NCBI GenBank assembly: GCA_963764345.1
Contig: CAVXSF010000012.1
Coordinates: 31,743-95,742, forward strand
DNA: 64,000 bases
From: DASQZK01 sp963764345
GTDB taxonomy: Bacteria > Bacteroidota > Bacteroidia > Bacteroidales > GCA-2748055
Direction of reading: 5' to 3'
Shown: positions 45,501 to 55,264 of the stretch, piece after piece
Layout of the letters: each line of letters begins with the position of its first letter
Numbering within the stretch: the stretch's first letter is position 1
Position numbers and translations under genes: made by a program
Notes under the pieces: generated by a model
Seen by the model: only the letters and a program-made list of their open reading frames with translations
Databases searched by the model: none
Told to the model about the DNA's origin: nothing

Positions 45501-47651
45501 TTAAGCCTGTTTTTTGATGTCCATGGGTAATCCTGATGCCAGGGAATCGGAGATGCGGAAAGTAGTCCGGGTTGTAATGCAAAGTGATTCAAACGAAACC
45601 GGCATCTGTCCACCCTGTTTTAAAGCATCGAAGAAAGCCCCGATTTCCTCCCGGTGTCCCTTCCCCTGATTTTTATACTGTTTCACTTTGTTATCCTTAT
45701 AAAGCTTACCCGATTTGAAATCGTCGATCATGAAAACCGAATTCCCCCCGAAGATCTCAAGGTATTCCTTTGGCAGCGACTTATCCCCGTTGGCAACATA
45801 TACCAGGTTGCCCACCGAACCATCCCTGAATTTCACAACAACAGAAATATTATCGTCATCCTTTATGGTATCGCTTCCTGCACTGATGCATTCGGCAAAT
45901 ACCCTGACCGGGTCTGATCCGGTGAAATATTGCATCAGGTCAATAAAATGGCACATCTCACCGATAATCCTGCCTGCACCGGCTTTCGTCTGGGTCCAGT
46001 GATCCCTCGGAATAAAGCCGGCGTTGATCCTGAAATTCATAACCAGAGGTTCCCCGATATTTTCAAACGTTTTTTTAGCGATGCCGGCAATGGCTGAAAA
46101 ACGCCGGTTGAACCCTACCATGATACCTGCAGCGCTGTTTTGATGGTGAAGGTTTATCAGCCCGTCGAGTTCGGCATCATGAATGGCCAGCGGTTTTTCA
46201 ACAAAAACATGCTTTCCGCTCTTAATGGCTTCGGCCACATATCCGGCATGCGTGTCATGCTGTGTAGCAATGAAAACCGTATTTACCGATTCGTTTCCGA
46301 AAATATCGGAAGGTTCGGTTGAGCTTTTAGAGAACCCGAATTTTTTAGCCACATTACTGGCACTGATTCCCGTCCGGGTTACCACCGTGTCAAGTGAACC
46401 GTGGTCCCTGACACCTGGAATCAGGTAGGACTGTGCAAAACTGCCTGCCCCTATAAATCCGACGTTAAATTCTTTAACCGGATTAACGTTTACCGTGACC
46501 GGCGCGTTGGAAATGTTCTCCGGAACCGAATATTTCAGCAGGATTCCCACATGCTTTTCTTTGACCTTGCCAAGAATAATATCGTAAGCTTTCACGGCAT
46601 CAGAGATATCGAACACGTGGGTTATGAGCGGCCTTAGATTTATGTTGCCGCCGGCAATCTGCTGAAGAAACGCTTCCATGTTCCTCTGTTCAGTCCATCT
46701 CACATAACCGTAGGGGTAGTCATTTCCATACTCCTCATAACCCGGATCGTATCTGCCCGGACCGTAAGAACAGGACATCCTCAGTTCGAGTTCCTTCCGG
46801 TAATAATCCGGATCCCGGGGCAAATCCATCTTCACGGCGCCCACAACCACCACTCTGCCCTTTTTACGAAGGATCTGTCCCGACAATTCCACCGGATCAT
46901 TTGTCGGAGCACCGGCAGTAATGATCACTTTGTCAAATCCGAAACCACCGGTAAAATGATCGACGGCCGCCTGCAGGTTTTCATTGTTCCTGCCCATCGC
47001 CATGATGTGCTGGTTGGTTGTCGTAAATTCAACCATGGAAGCAGAAATGTCGATACCAAAAACCCTGCAGCCATTGGCCTTCAGTAGTTGACAGGTAATC
47101 TGGCCGAGAAGACCCAGCCCTATCACACAAATATTTTCACCAAGCTGCGGCTCAGCCTGACGTACACCCTGAAGAGCAATGGACCCGAGGGTTGTAAAAC
47201 TGGCCTCATCAAAACTTACCTCATCAGGTATTTTGGCAACCAGGTTCTGAGGAACTGCAATCACTTCGGCATGACTGGCATAATCCTGCCCTCCACAGGC
47301 CACACGGTCGCCGGGCTTAAAACGCCTGTCGGTATCCAAGGATGCCAGAACCACCCCGGATGTACTGTAGCCCAAAGCTTTCAAAGAGTCAAGCTTCGTC
47401 CTGACCTTATCCAGGGTTGCTTTCAACCCTTCCTTTTTATAGTTCTGAATGACCTGTTTCACCAGGTCGGGTCTTTTCCTGGCTTTTCCAAGCAAAGAAG
47501 CCTGTCCTGTGCTTACAGTAGATTTCTCGGTACCGGCACTGATCAGTGAAAAATGATTGGCCACCAGAACATATCCCTCCGAAAGAGACGGTAAAGGAAC
47601 TTCATCAACAAAAAGATCACCGCTTTTAAAATTTTGTATGAGTTGCTTCAT
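45501..47651 (-). CDS. Bi-domain oxidoreductase (zinc-type alcohol dehydrogenase plus Gfo/Idh/MocA)
   Basis: A 716-residue fusion. Residues 1-370 are a medium-chain dehydrogenase (VANHFSLISAGTEKSTVST; GYSTSGVVLASL; RFKPGDRVACGGQDYASHAE; ICVIGLGLLGQITCQLLKAN; GRVVVVGAVKMD). Residues about 385-716 are a Gfo/Idh/MocA oxidoreductase (FNVGFIGAGSFAQSYLIPGV; STEPSDIFGN; VFIATQHDTHAGYVAEAIKS; HVFVEKPLAIHD). This fusion is a regular member of Bacteroidota and cyanobacterial polysaccharide clusters together with heparinase-like proteins. It probably oxidises or isomerises a nucleotide-linked or polymer-bound sugar. It is coupled to the downstream (alpha/alpha)6 gene. Confidence 0.9.
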   Translation of the reverse strand: MKQLIQNFKSGDLFVDEVPLPSLSEGYVLVANHFSLISAGTEKSTVSTGQASLLGKARKRPDLVKQVIQNYKKEGLKATLDKVRTKLDSLKALGYSTSGVVLASLDTDRRFKPGDRVACGGQDYASHAEVIAVPQNLVAKIPDEVSFDEASFTTLGSIALQGVRQAEPQLGENICVIGLGLLGQITCQLLKANGCRVFGIDISASMVEFTTTNQHIMAMGRNNENLQAAVDHFTGGFGFDKVIITAGAPTNDPVELSGQILRKKGRVVVVGAVKMDLPRDPDYYRKELELRMSCSYGPGRYDPGYEEYGNDYPYGYVRWTEQRNMEAFLQQIAGGNINLRPLITHVFDISDAVKAYDIILGKVKEKHVGILLKYSVPENISNAPVTVNVNPVKEFNVGFIGAGSFAQSYLIPGVRDHGSLDTVVTRTGISASNVAKKFGFSKSSTEPSDIFGNESVNTVFIATQHDTHAGYVAEAIKSGKHVFVEKPLAIHDAELDGLINLHHQNSAAGIMVGFNRRFSAIAGIAKKTFENIGEPLVMNFRINAGFIPRDHWTQTKAGAGRIIGEMCHFIDLMQYFTGSDPVRVFAECISAGSDTIKDDDNISVVVKFRDGSVGNLVYVANGDKSLPKEYLEIFGGNSVFMIDDFKSGKLYKDNKVKQYKNQGKGHREEIGAFFDALKQGGQMPVSFESLCITTRTTFRISDSLASGLPMDIKKQA

Positions 47652-47663
47652 AGTAAAATGATA

Positions 47664-48755
47664 TTAATTCAAAATGCTTTTTTGATTCAGTTCCGCCAAT
47701 ACCTTTCTGAAACCTGGATTAGCTCTGTATCCCCCATAGATCATATCGTTGAGGGTAATGTCATACCCACAGTTCCCTTCCATTAGAACAGGCCCGTTCC
47801 GTGTTATTGCCACATCCCATCCAATCAGCCTTAAAGAAGGAACAAGCCTGGCAACATTCAATACAAGAGTCTGAAGCTCCTCGAAATAGGGAATCTTAAA
47901 CCCTTCGAACAGAGTGCCGGTAACCGGGTGATGGGTAAATACCGCGCCTCCCGTGACCGTAATGAAGGAGTACCCGTATTTGGAAAGGTTTCCTGAAGCA
48001 GAATCAATGCCAACATAACACCCCCCGGATGTGGCATTATCAACATGAGAATTGGTAATGCTCATCCTCAGCAATGCCGAAAGGATTTCACTGCTTCCGT
48101 CTTTGTCCACGAAGGTGTCAATCCTGATCGAGTTGATGCAGGAAGGATTGATCCTGTCCATCTCGGGATGCTGAATAATCGTCTCCTGGAAGAGATACGC
48201 CGAACTGACAACGTCGGAATACATGCTTTTCAGACGTTCGGCTGCCAGGGGAAAATCTTCACGGCTCAGACGGTAGGTATTTCGTCCGCCATAAGAGTCA
48301 TACATCTTCTTGATGAAAACAGAGCCACTTTCTGAATGCTGAAAAACGAGATCCTTCAGAAGTGCATTAAAATCCTCGAGATTGTTGATGCTCTGATCCC
48401 GGCTCCCGGTTACAAAGAAATGATTGTGATTATAAGAAAGAATCTTCGGCAATTGTTCAGTAAACCTCCGGTAATACAGGTCAAAATACAATTTATTAGA
48501 AAGGACGTCCGCAGCCCCAAGGTCATTGATGCGCCCTGCAATACCATAAAGAAACTTATTCGGCAGATAGTTTTTTATTTCCTTTTTTTCTTTCATAAAA
48601 AGCCGGCGGGTGAAATAAAAGGAGGGTATCGCCCTGTTCAGGAAGGTCAGGTAAATTAATTCTGAAATCATTCTCAAAACGGATTTCCTTGTTCTTTCGC
48701 TGAGAACCAGTCGGATAAATTGCACCCTGTTTTTAAAGACAGCTGTTGTTGCCAT
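47664..48755 (-). CDS. ATP-grasp protein of the sugar-transfer-associated type (copy 2)
   Basis: A 363-residue protein. The N-terminus is basic and helical. The ATP-grasp core has VFIKKMYDSYGGRNTYRLS (loop), AYLFQETIIQHPEMDRINPS, CINSIRIDTFVDKDGSSEI, HVDNATSGGCYVGIDSASG and LIGWDVAITRNGPVLMEGNC. It aligns throughout with the protein at 42971-44020 but is clearly diverged (END in copy 1 is EGN here), so the two likely have different substrates. It lies 12 bp before the bi-domain oxidoreductase gene and 12 bp after the PaaK-like gene, in one operon. Confidence 0.82.
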   Translation of the reverse strand: MATTAVFKNRVQFIRLVLSERTRKSVLRMISELIYLTFLNRAIPSFYFTRRLFMKEKKEIKNYLPNKFLYGIAGRINDLGAADVLSNKLYFDLYYRRFTEQLPKILSYNHNHFFVTGSRDQSINNLEDFNALLKDLVFQHSESGSVFIKKMYDSYGGRNTYRLSREDFPLAAERLKSMYSDVVSSAYLFQETIIQHPEMDRINPSCINSIRIDTFVDKDGSSEILSALLRMSITNSHVDNATSGGCYVGIDSASGNLSKYGYSFITVTGGAVFTHHPVTGTLFEGFKIPYFEELQTLVLNVARLVPSLRLIGWDVAITRNGPVLMEGNCGYDITLNDMIYGGYRANPGFRKVLAELNQKSILN

Positions 48756-48767
48756 AAGCTCTAAGTA

Positions 48768-50150
48768 TTAAGGATCCAGTTTGGAGATGAAAAAAATATT
48801 TTTCCCCCGCGGGGTCTTGGAGACTGAGGATACGTAACGAATGTAGAGTTTTATCTTTCCGTTCACCGAACGGCTTAACGTGTCCATGACGGATTTCTCA
48901 TCCTTTGAGGTAAAACCCGGGCTTTTTACAACGGCCAGTTCAACCTCCCCGGCCTTATTCTGAATGACCTGCAATTCCCTGATCTTGTCGAAGGCTTCAA
49001 GATGCTGCCCGAAAATAAATGCGGTAAGCGATACCCTGGTACCATCCGTAAGCAGAATGACATCCTGTCCCCGTCCTGAAATTTTCTGAAGACTGGTTCC
49101 CCGGAACCCGCAGCTGCATTCATTGTTTCCGGAAAGGATTCCCATATCACCGGTATCATACCGGATAAACGGCATCACACGGTTATCGAAGCCGGTGGCT
49201 ACGATCCGGCCTTCCGCCCCGGCCGCGGTTACCTGATTGTCATTATCATCCAGAAGTTCCAGGTAGCCGTAGGCAGGATAAAAATGATATTCACCGGAAT
49301 ATGGACAGTTGCCACCATGTACGAGCCTTTCACTGTGCCCGTACCAGTTTATGGCCGGTGCCTGGTAGAAGGCTTCAAACCCCTTTCTGTCATCGGTCGA
49401 AAGGAATTCAGATCCCAGAAATAACGCCCTGGGCTTAAATTCAATCCTTGACCGGTATGGTTCAAGCAAGGACGTAATCACTTTCAGTGAAGACGGATAA
49501 GCATGTATAAAACGGGGCGAAAACCGGTTGATCGAATCAAGGACAGGTAAAATATTTGTTTCGTTGACCGTAAAGCATGAAACATTCAAAATGTTGTCAA
49601 CCGTCCGGTATTCATGCGTTTTATTCCCCTGAAGGGGAACACCCCTGACCATCAGCATGGGGTCGCCGGGTTTATAACCAGACATCCCCCAGTACCAGTT
49701 GAAATGAGCCTTCTCTTTAGGTCTGGAAACATCTTTTTCAATATAAAACTCCAGGGGGGTGCCGCTGCTCCCTCCCGTATTTGCTTTCAGGCGTTTATTC
49801 TTCAACTGTGGATTTAAAAATGCTTCGTAATGATCCAGAATGGTCTTTTTGGTGATGACCGGAAAATGCCGGATATCTTCCGGTGTATTTAATTTCTGTA
49901 AAGGCTTATAAAAAGGGACGGATTCAACGGCTGCATTTACCTGTTGAACAAGAAGTTTTCCCTGTTCTTCATTAATTTGAGCAGCTGTAGTTAAGTGACT
50001 GAAAAATTCCAGCCTCGAATGATACCTGGAATAAAAACGGCCATATTTCAGGCGCGCCGGAATGATTTGGTAAATCCGTCCGAGAGACTGTCTTACCGGC
50101 AGAGGAAGCTTATTGAAAAGGGACAGAAAACGGTAAAGAAAGTCTTCCAT
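48768..50150 (-). CDS. PaaK/CapK-like adenylate-forming protein (copy 1)
   Basis: A 460-residue protein of the phenylacetate-CoA ligase-like family. ANTGGSSGTPLEFYIEKDVS is the phosphate-binding P-loop (SSGTP). GYKPGDPMLMVRGVPLQG, IHAYPSSLKVITSLL, WYGHSERLVHGGNCPYSGEY and HFYPAYGYLELLDD fit the acceptor and AMP parts. MPFIRYDTGDMGILS is the conserved RYxTGD motif. VSSVSKTPRGKNIFFISKLD carries the C-terminal catalytic Lys region. Capsule-cluster members (CapK) are presumed to activate an unknown carboxylate. It belongs to the same minus-strand operon as CapA, the second PaaK-like gene and the ATP-grasp proteins. Confidence 0.87.
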   Translation of the reverse strand: MEDFLYRFLSLFNKLPLPVRQSLGRIYQIIPARLKYGRFYSRYHSRLEFFSHLTTAAQINEEQGKLLVQQVNAAVESVPFYKPLQKLNTPEDIRHFPVITKKTILDHYEAFLNPQLKNKRLKANTGGSSGTPLEFYIEKDVSRPKEKAHFNWYWGMSGYKPGDPMLMVRGVPLQGNKTHEYRTVDNILNVSCFTVNETNILPVLDSINRFSPRFIHAYPSSLKVITSLLEPYRSRIEFKPRALFLGSEFLSTDDRKGFEAFYQAPAINWYGHSERLVHGGNCPYSGEYHFYPAYGYLELLDDNDNQVTAAGAEGRIVATGFDNRVMPFIRYDTGDMGILSGNNECSCGFRGTSLQKISGRGQDVILLTDGTRVSLTAFIFGQHLEAFDKIRELQVIQNKAGEVELAVVKSPGFTSKDEKSVMDTLSRSVNGKIKLYIRYVSSVSKTPRGKNIFFISKLDP

Positions 50151-50154
50151 ACGT

Positions 50155-51195
50155 TTAGGATGAAAAGAGTTTTTTAAGCTTCTTTGGATTTAACATTCCC
50201 ATATAGTTATAAACAGTAGTTAAGGGCTTTTCTCTGAACCTCTGTACAAAGGATTTAAACTCCCGTCTCAGTAAAACAGCCCTTAACTGTTTCCTGTAGA
50301 GCTTGTGGTTATAAATGTTCCCGTCAAGAAAATCCGCATATTCTTTAATCTTGACATCTTCAAGCATTTCGGGAATATTCCGCAACGGGTTATAACGGTA
50401 ATACCGGGCACTGAAAGCATTTATTTTATTTTTCCCAAAATCAACATTCAGGCATAATGAGATATTCCGGTTGGGATTTTGCTTACTGTAACCCAGTTCC
50501 TCCCCGGGGATATAGATGAAACTCCCAAGGCTGTATGCAATGATACCGTCCCTGTAGGATTCGATGCCCTGCGAAATATGCGGATGGTGCCCGATAACCG
50601 CAGAAGCGCCTGAATCCAGAAACAGCTTTGCATTCACAGTGTCACTGTGATCGGGTATTTCGACCAGTTCCGTACCCCAGTGAGGAAACACAACAATATG
50701 ATCAAATGTTTCCTTCAGTTTTTGAATTTCCTCAATAATTTTTACAGGGTCATAACTGTCGGGGCCGAAACCATGCTTTTCCCTGCTCCATCTGCCGGCT
50801 TTGACACAACCGATCAGTGCCAGCCTTATGCCGTCCTTTTCGAAGGCTCCGACCGAGTAGTCTTCTCCATGAGAATACCCGAAAACGGTAATTCCCTTAT
50901 CTTCCAGAATCCCCAAAGTATCCTGAACACCTTCCGGACCATAGTCGAGACAATGATTATTGGCAAGGCTCAAGCCACTGAACATTTCAATCTTCAGGTT
51001 CTTCAGATATGCTGAACTGCAGCTGTACCTCTTCTGAACATCATAAAAAAAGGGCACAGGGTTTTCAGCTACGATAAATTCAAAATTGCCGATATTCATA
51101 TCTGCATCCGGCAGGCGAACCTCCTTAAAAGGATCAATGCCCAAATCTTCGAATTTTTTAAATACCCCGATATCTCCCAGAAAATTAACCTTCAT
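50155..51195 (-). CDS. capA: CapA-family (poly-gamma-glutamate synthesis-like) protein
   Basis: A 346-residue protein from the ATG at 51195 (MKVNFLGDIGVF); a GTG at 51207 overlapping the previous stop is the alternative. The calcineurin-like metallophosphatase fold is seen in FLGDI, DMNIGNFEF, LSLANNHCLDYGPEGVQDTL, LALIGCVKAG, DHIVVFPHWGTELVEIP and SAVIGHHPHISQGIESY with IIAYSLGSFIY. No signal peptide or membrane anchor is visible, unlike Bacillus CapA, so it probably acts in the cytoplasm. In polysaccharide loci this family is found with ATP-grasp ligases. Whether it handles poly-glutamate here is doubtful, as capB and capC are absent. Confidence 0.85.
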   Translation of the reverse strand: MKVNFLGDIGVFKKFEDLGIDPFKEVRLPDADMNIGNFEFIVAENPVPFFYDVQKRYSCSSAYLKNLKIEMFSGLSLANNHCLDYGPEGVQDTLGILEDKGITVFGYSHGEDYSVGAFEKDGIRLALIGCVKAGRWSREKHGFGPDSYDPVKIIEEIQKLKETFDHIVVFPHWGTELVEIPDHSDTVNAKLFLDSGASAVIGHHPHISQGIESYRDGIIAYSLGSFIYIPGEELGYSKQNPNRNISLCLNVDFGKNKINAFSARYYRYNPLRNIPEMLEDVKIKEYADFLDGNIYNHKLYRKQLRAVLLRREFKSFVQRFREKPLTTVYNYMGMLNPKKLKKLFSS

Positions 51196-51203
51196 GATTT
51201 CTT

Positions 51204-52462
51204 TCACTCAATTTTAATTAGCTTTTTGAATTTACCGCCTGGTGTATATTCCACGTTATCCACCTTCCTGAAGATGACCTCCAGTCCAAACCTGCTCTTG
51301 AAATACTCTTCAATATTCTTTTCACCTATAGACACATTCGTGATCAACCGGAATATACCTTAGCTCAATCCAGGGTTGCCTGTTCATGATAAATCAACTG
51401 GTAAAGAGAAACATTGGTGGAATATCTGGACACGTTAAAGACAGTAACGGGTATACACCGGCCGTCGGGCAGGTTTACCTCTTCCACAGCCCGGCCGTCA
51501 ACACATTCAATGATTCTTGTCTTCCGTCCGCAAGGACATTCCATGTCAGACAATTTCACCCGGTCACCGAGTTTATAACGTATGAGGGGCTGATCATAAG
51601 AGTATAAATTGGTCACCAGTAAATCCCCGATCCCTGTCTCATCCTGATTAATCACCTCACAGATCACGGATTCTTCATCGATATGTAAATTCCCTTCAGG
51701 GCAGGTTACCCCGATATTGGCTTCAGATGCCCAATACTGATTCACAATTCGTGTTCCGGGAAATACGGAGGCAAATTTCTGTTTGAAATCCGGGTATTGG
51801 TTTTCAGCATGTGTCACCAGGATGAGAGGCTGATGCAGGGTAATTCCCCTCTTTTCAGCATACTGAATGAAATTAAAGATGGCTGAGGGATAGCCGTATA
51901 AAACTTCCGGTCTAAACCGGTTATATTTTCGGATAATCCCGTCGATGGATCTATTCGAGATCCGGAATGAATGGATGAATCTTTTATTACGCAAGTAGTA
52001 ATAAAGCCTGAACTTCAGGTTTGCCGGAATGCCCCCGATTTTGAATTCCCGGGCTTCCCGGGCCACATCGTTCCAGATCAGCATTTTTTGATGGGCTAAG
52101 CGCTTGGCCATCAACATCTCCCAGGAAACAATAAAGGTAACCGGGGTGCCGGTAGAACCCGAAGTGTGATTGATAAAATAGGGTTTCCTTATCCGGGTCT
52201 TCATCCTCTCCGAGTTCCTGAAAAATTCATCCCTGGTGATCACCGGATATTCTTCCAGCGGTTTGCCTGCAAAAGATTTGTAATATTCGGAAAGGGAGGC
52301 TATCTGGGATAACCGTATGAACTTCTTAGCCTGATTGGATTGAATCCGGTCCTGTGGCCACCTTTCCATTTCAATGATTCTCTTTAATTCAGCATCCATC
52401 TTACAACCTGTCAGCCAGTCCGTTACCCGGTTAAAAAACCTATGTAAGTGATATTGTCTCAT
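51204..52462 (-). CDS. PaaK/CapK-like adenylate-forming protein (copy 2), two frameshifts near the 3' end
   Basis: The unbroken frame ends at 51365 after 365 residues. It includes FINHTSGSTGTPVTFIVSW (P-loop), VLYGYPSAIFNFIQYA, QYWASEANIGVTCPEGNLHI, LLVTNLYSYDQPLIRYKLGD (RYxxGD) and KLSDMECPCGRKTRIIECVD. The missing C-terminal domain follows in other frames: IELRYIPVDHECVYR, then EEYFKSRFGLEVIFRKVDNV and YTPGGKFKKLIKIE with the catalytic Lys, ending at 51204. Breaks lie near 51370 and 51305. It is about 420 residues when joined. The repaired stop overlaps the CapA start region, supporting one operon. Its role is similar to copy 1 but with little identity. Confidence 0.82.
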
Positions 52463-52579
52463 TGAAGAAAAGGTTAAGCATTAAAAAAATGAAACACCAT
52501 GTCCAACTCTTCATGTACACTATACGGGTAACGCATGCCCTCAAACTCTCCCGAACCGGGTTAACGCTGTTCCGGAGAA

Positions 52580-53494
52580 TTATGGCCTGCCGTAGGAAAT
52601 CCTGTTCTTATAAAGACTTACAATTTTTTTCAGCAATGAATTTTTAAGTAATTTTTCGGCTCTGATCAGTTTTTCTTTATTCGTTATTTTCTCGGGCAGT
52701 TCCACCTTAGGGTACGTATTTCTGAAAAAATTGATGTTGTTAATCCTGCTGGCTTCCAGGGCAAGCATGGAAAGAAAATTATTGTGCCGGCCATTTTTAA
52801 TCAGTCGTAGGCGGTAAGAATAGATGTTGTTGATCATGGCATCAATAAGATGATTGGTGGATTGTGCAGGTGAAATCCGGTAAAAAGCCATGAGCTGATT
52901 AACCATCAACATTCGTTCGGTGGTACTGTAACGGTACCAGAAATCAAAATCAGCAATGGGATGCAATTCGCTTTTGAAACCACCCAGTTTGAGTGCCGTT
53001 TCTGTCTTTAGCACCACAGCGGGAAAAGGAGTCAGCTGGGCAAAGTGAAAAAAAGCTTCCTTTACCAGGTGAATATCATCGGTCAAATCAACTTTATTGT
53101 CCAGTTCATCCCAAACAGTTTCACTTACCATGCTTCTGTACACAATCCCGCCGGCACGATCGCCGTATTTATCAAGGATCTTTCCTGAGAACTCGGCAAA
53201 CTGGCAGTGCAGGATATCATCGTCATGAAGAATCGAAACCCATGGCGTTTCGGCATACCGGAAACAATTGTTGAAATTTTCATCCTGGGGAACGGTCTCC
53301 TTTGTACGCACATATTTGGCGTAAGGATAATGATAACTGTCCAGAATGTCTTTGAAATCGTTATGCGGTGAATTATTATCGATCAGAAGAACGTTGCATT
53401 TCACCGTTTGGTTGATGGCACTATCGAGAGCCTGCCTGATGTAATCCGTTCTATTATATACCGGAAGTGCTATTGTCAGTCGTCCTGTCATCAT
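52580..53494 (-). CDS. Family 2 glycosyltransferase
   Basis: A 304-residue GT-A enzyme. The N-terminus LTIALPVYNRTDYIRQALDS and CNVLLIDNNSPHNDF are typical of GT2. WVSILHDDDIL contains the Asp-x-Asp donor and metal site. HPIADFDFWYRYST and MAFYRISPAQSTNH correspond to the acceptor part (ED/QxxRW-like). No membrane segment is visible. Donor sugar is unknown. It probably starts the minus-strand operon that continues with the PaaK-like, CapA and ATP-grasp genes. Confidence 0.87.
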   Translation of the reverse strand: MMTGRLTIALPVYNRTDYIRQALDSAINQTVKCNVLLIDNNSPHNDFKDILDSYHYPYAKYVRTKETVPQDENFNNCFRYAETPWVSILHDDDILHCQFAEFSGKILDKYGDRAGGIVYRSMVSETVWDELDNKVDLTDDIHLVKEAFFHFAQLTPFPAVVLKTETALKLGGFKSELHPIADFDFWYRYSTTERMLMVNQLMAFYRISPAQSTNHLIDAMINNIYSYRLRLIKNGRHNNFLSMLALEASRINNINFFRNTYPKVELPEKITNKEKLIRAEKLLKNSLLKKIVSLYKNRISYGRP

Positions 53495-53593
53495 GTGGTT
53501 TTTTTATATGGGTTTAAAATTACGATTCTTTTCCCAACTTTCCCTGATATAAATACTGCCATTGACGAACGCTTTATGTCATTATATAAAATT

Positions 53594-53627
53594 TTTGTTT
53601 AGCGTTACCAAAGAACGTTTACATTTG
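53594..53627 (+). promoter_or_regulatory. Bacteroidota promoter for the flippase gene
   Basis: TTTG (53594-53597), 22 bp, TACATTTG (53620-53627), with the start codon at 53725 and so a leader of about 90 bases. Both elements match the consensus. Confidence 0.6.
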
Positions 53628-53724
53628 CCAATAAACAATTTACATGAAGCCTATGTTTCTACTACCTGACTTCATTATCTGAGAAAATCCTCATTTTTTC
53701 GAAAATCTGCCTGAACCCTGAACA

Positions 53725-55161
53725 ATGATTAATGCAATAAAAAAAATATTCGACAGCCCAACACTGATGTCCTGGTCCTCTGTTTTTGTAAGGTTTGGAA
53801 GTGCAATTTTTGTTTTACCACTCATATTAAAGGTATATTCTCCGGTTGAGCAATCCTTCTGGTTTTTCACCAACACGCTTGCCGGCTTTGCCATGCTGGC
53901 CGATTCCGGTTTCGGGGCCACCCTTGTAAGGGCTGTTTCCTATTTTCGGGCGGGAGCCTCTAAGATCCCAAAAACCAGGAAAGAATATGATGAAAAACTG
54001 GAGATCGTGAAGGATGAACCAAACCTGGAAAAGCTGAAGGACCTTCTGACTACATCATTCCGGATCTACAGCATCCTCACCGGGTTTTTAATTCTGATCT
54101 TATCAACGGTTGGTATATTGATGGTTTGGAATATTATGACCCTGGCACATCACAGGTTTGATTTGTGGCTGGCTTACGCTATGATTATCCCGTATTGCTC
54201 TATAATGATCAGCGCCGTTAAATGGAGTTCCTTTATGCGGGGACTGGGCTTTATCAGTCTCGAGGCAAGATTTGGTGTGATTCAGGGAAGCATTCAGATC
54301 ATCGCCTTTGTGATCCTGCTTTCCTTCGGACTAAAACCTGTATATCTTATCACCTATATGATGCTCCAGGTATTTGTCCGGTATTTCTACCTGAGATGGT
54401 TCGTAATACGCTGGTTCAGGAAAAATGGCGTGATCATTGCAAAGAGGCGTCATTTTGATAAAGAAATCTTTCAGTCCCTCTGGGGCGCAACATGGCGGCT
54501 CGGAGGAATATCCTGGGGTTCTTATGCAATTACTTCAGGAACATCACTCGTGGTTGCACAATTGAAAGACCCTGCCATGATGGCCAGCTTTCTTTTTACC
54601 ATGAGAATTATCGGCTTCGTCTCTAATCTTGCCCGGGCACCTTTCTATACGAATGTTCCGAAAATTTACTCGCTGGCAGCAAAAAAAGACTTTAAAACCT
54701 TAAAACTTAAATCCTCTGAATACATTTCCCTTGGACTGCTGGTCATGCTCAGCGGATTCGGTGTTGTTTTGTTATTCGGCAACATGGGACTTTCCTTAAT
54801 CGGGATATCAACACGGTTCGTACCAATAAGTATTCTTCTCATCATCATTGTTACGGAAATACTCGATGTTCACTCTTCCTATCACGCCAGTATCTATACA
54901 TCAACAAACCATATCCCGTTCCTCTGGCCTGCACTGATCTCCGGAGGACTGATCATCGCTCTTGGTTTCTATGTCCTGCCAATATATGGTATCATTGGAC
55001 TGGTCCTGACAAAATTCTTCATCCAGTTGTCCTTTAATAACTGGTATTCCGTTAGCCTGTCGATGAAATTGCTGAATTGGAATTTTTTTCGATACCTTAT
55101 TAATCTGCCTTTTATTGGACTTAAAGGCATTATTACGAAATTACATTTTCTAAGCCATTGA
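53725..55161 (+). CDS. Wzx-type polysaccharide flippase
   Basis: A 478-residue polytopic protein with about twelve to fourteen membrane segments, e.g. FVRFGSAIFVLPLILKVYS, YSILTGFLILILSTVGILMV, SIQIIAFVILLSFGL and IPFLWPALISGGLIIALGFY. Length, a conserved N-terminal segment with an Asp-Ser-Gly-Phe-Gly turn (MLADSGFGATLVRAVSYFRA), and the position among glycosyltransferases mark it as a MOP-superfamily exporter of lipid-linked repeat units. It has a hydrophilic insert (about residues 75-105), which is unusual but seen in some family members. It has its own promoter about 100 bp upstream. Confidence 0.82.
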   Translation: MINAIKKIFDSPTLMSWSSVFVRFGSAIFVLPLILKVYSPVEQSFWFFTNTLAGFAMLADSGFGATLVRAVSYFRAGASKIPKTRKEYDEKLEIVKDEPNLEKLKDLLTTSFRIYSILTGFLILILSTVGILMVWNIMTLAHHRFDLWLAYAMIIPYCSIMISAVKWSSFMRGLGFISLEARFGVIQGSIQIIAFVILLSFGLKPVYLITYMMLQVFVRYFYLRWFVIRWFRKNGVIIAKRRHFDKEIFQSLWGATWRLGGISWGSYAITSGTSLVVAQLKDPAMMASFLFTMRIIGFVSNLARAPFYTNVPKIYSLAAKKDFKTLKLKSSEYISLGLLVMLSGFGVVLLFGNMGLSLIGISTRFVPISILLIIIVTEILDVHSSYHASIYTSTNHIPFLWPALISGGLIIALGFYVLPIYGIIGLVLTKFFIQLSFNNWYSVSLSMKLLNWNFFRYLINLPFIGLKGIITKLHFLSH

Positions 55162-55264
55162 TATAGAATCCCGATAGGGAAAGGTGAAAGGATTCGTAGA
55201 AAAAAACATTCATACCCGGGATTAAGATAAAGAATATGTGTTTGTATATATCAGGTTAACGGTC

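Noticed and set aside
50155..51207. Poly-gamma-glutamate capsule operon
   Set aside because: CapA alone is present; no CapB ligase or CapC membrane partner is found, so poly-glutamate synthesis is not supported.
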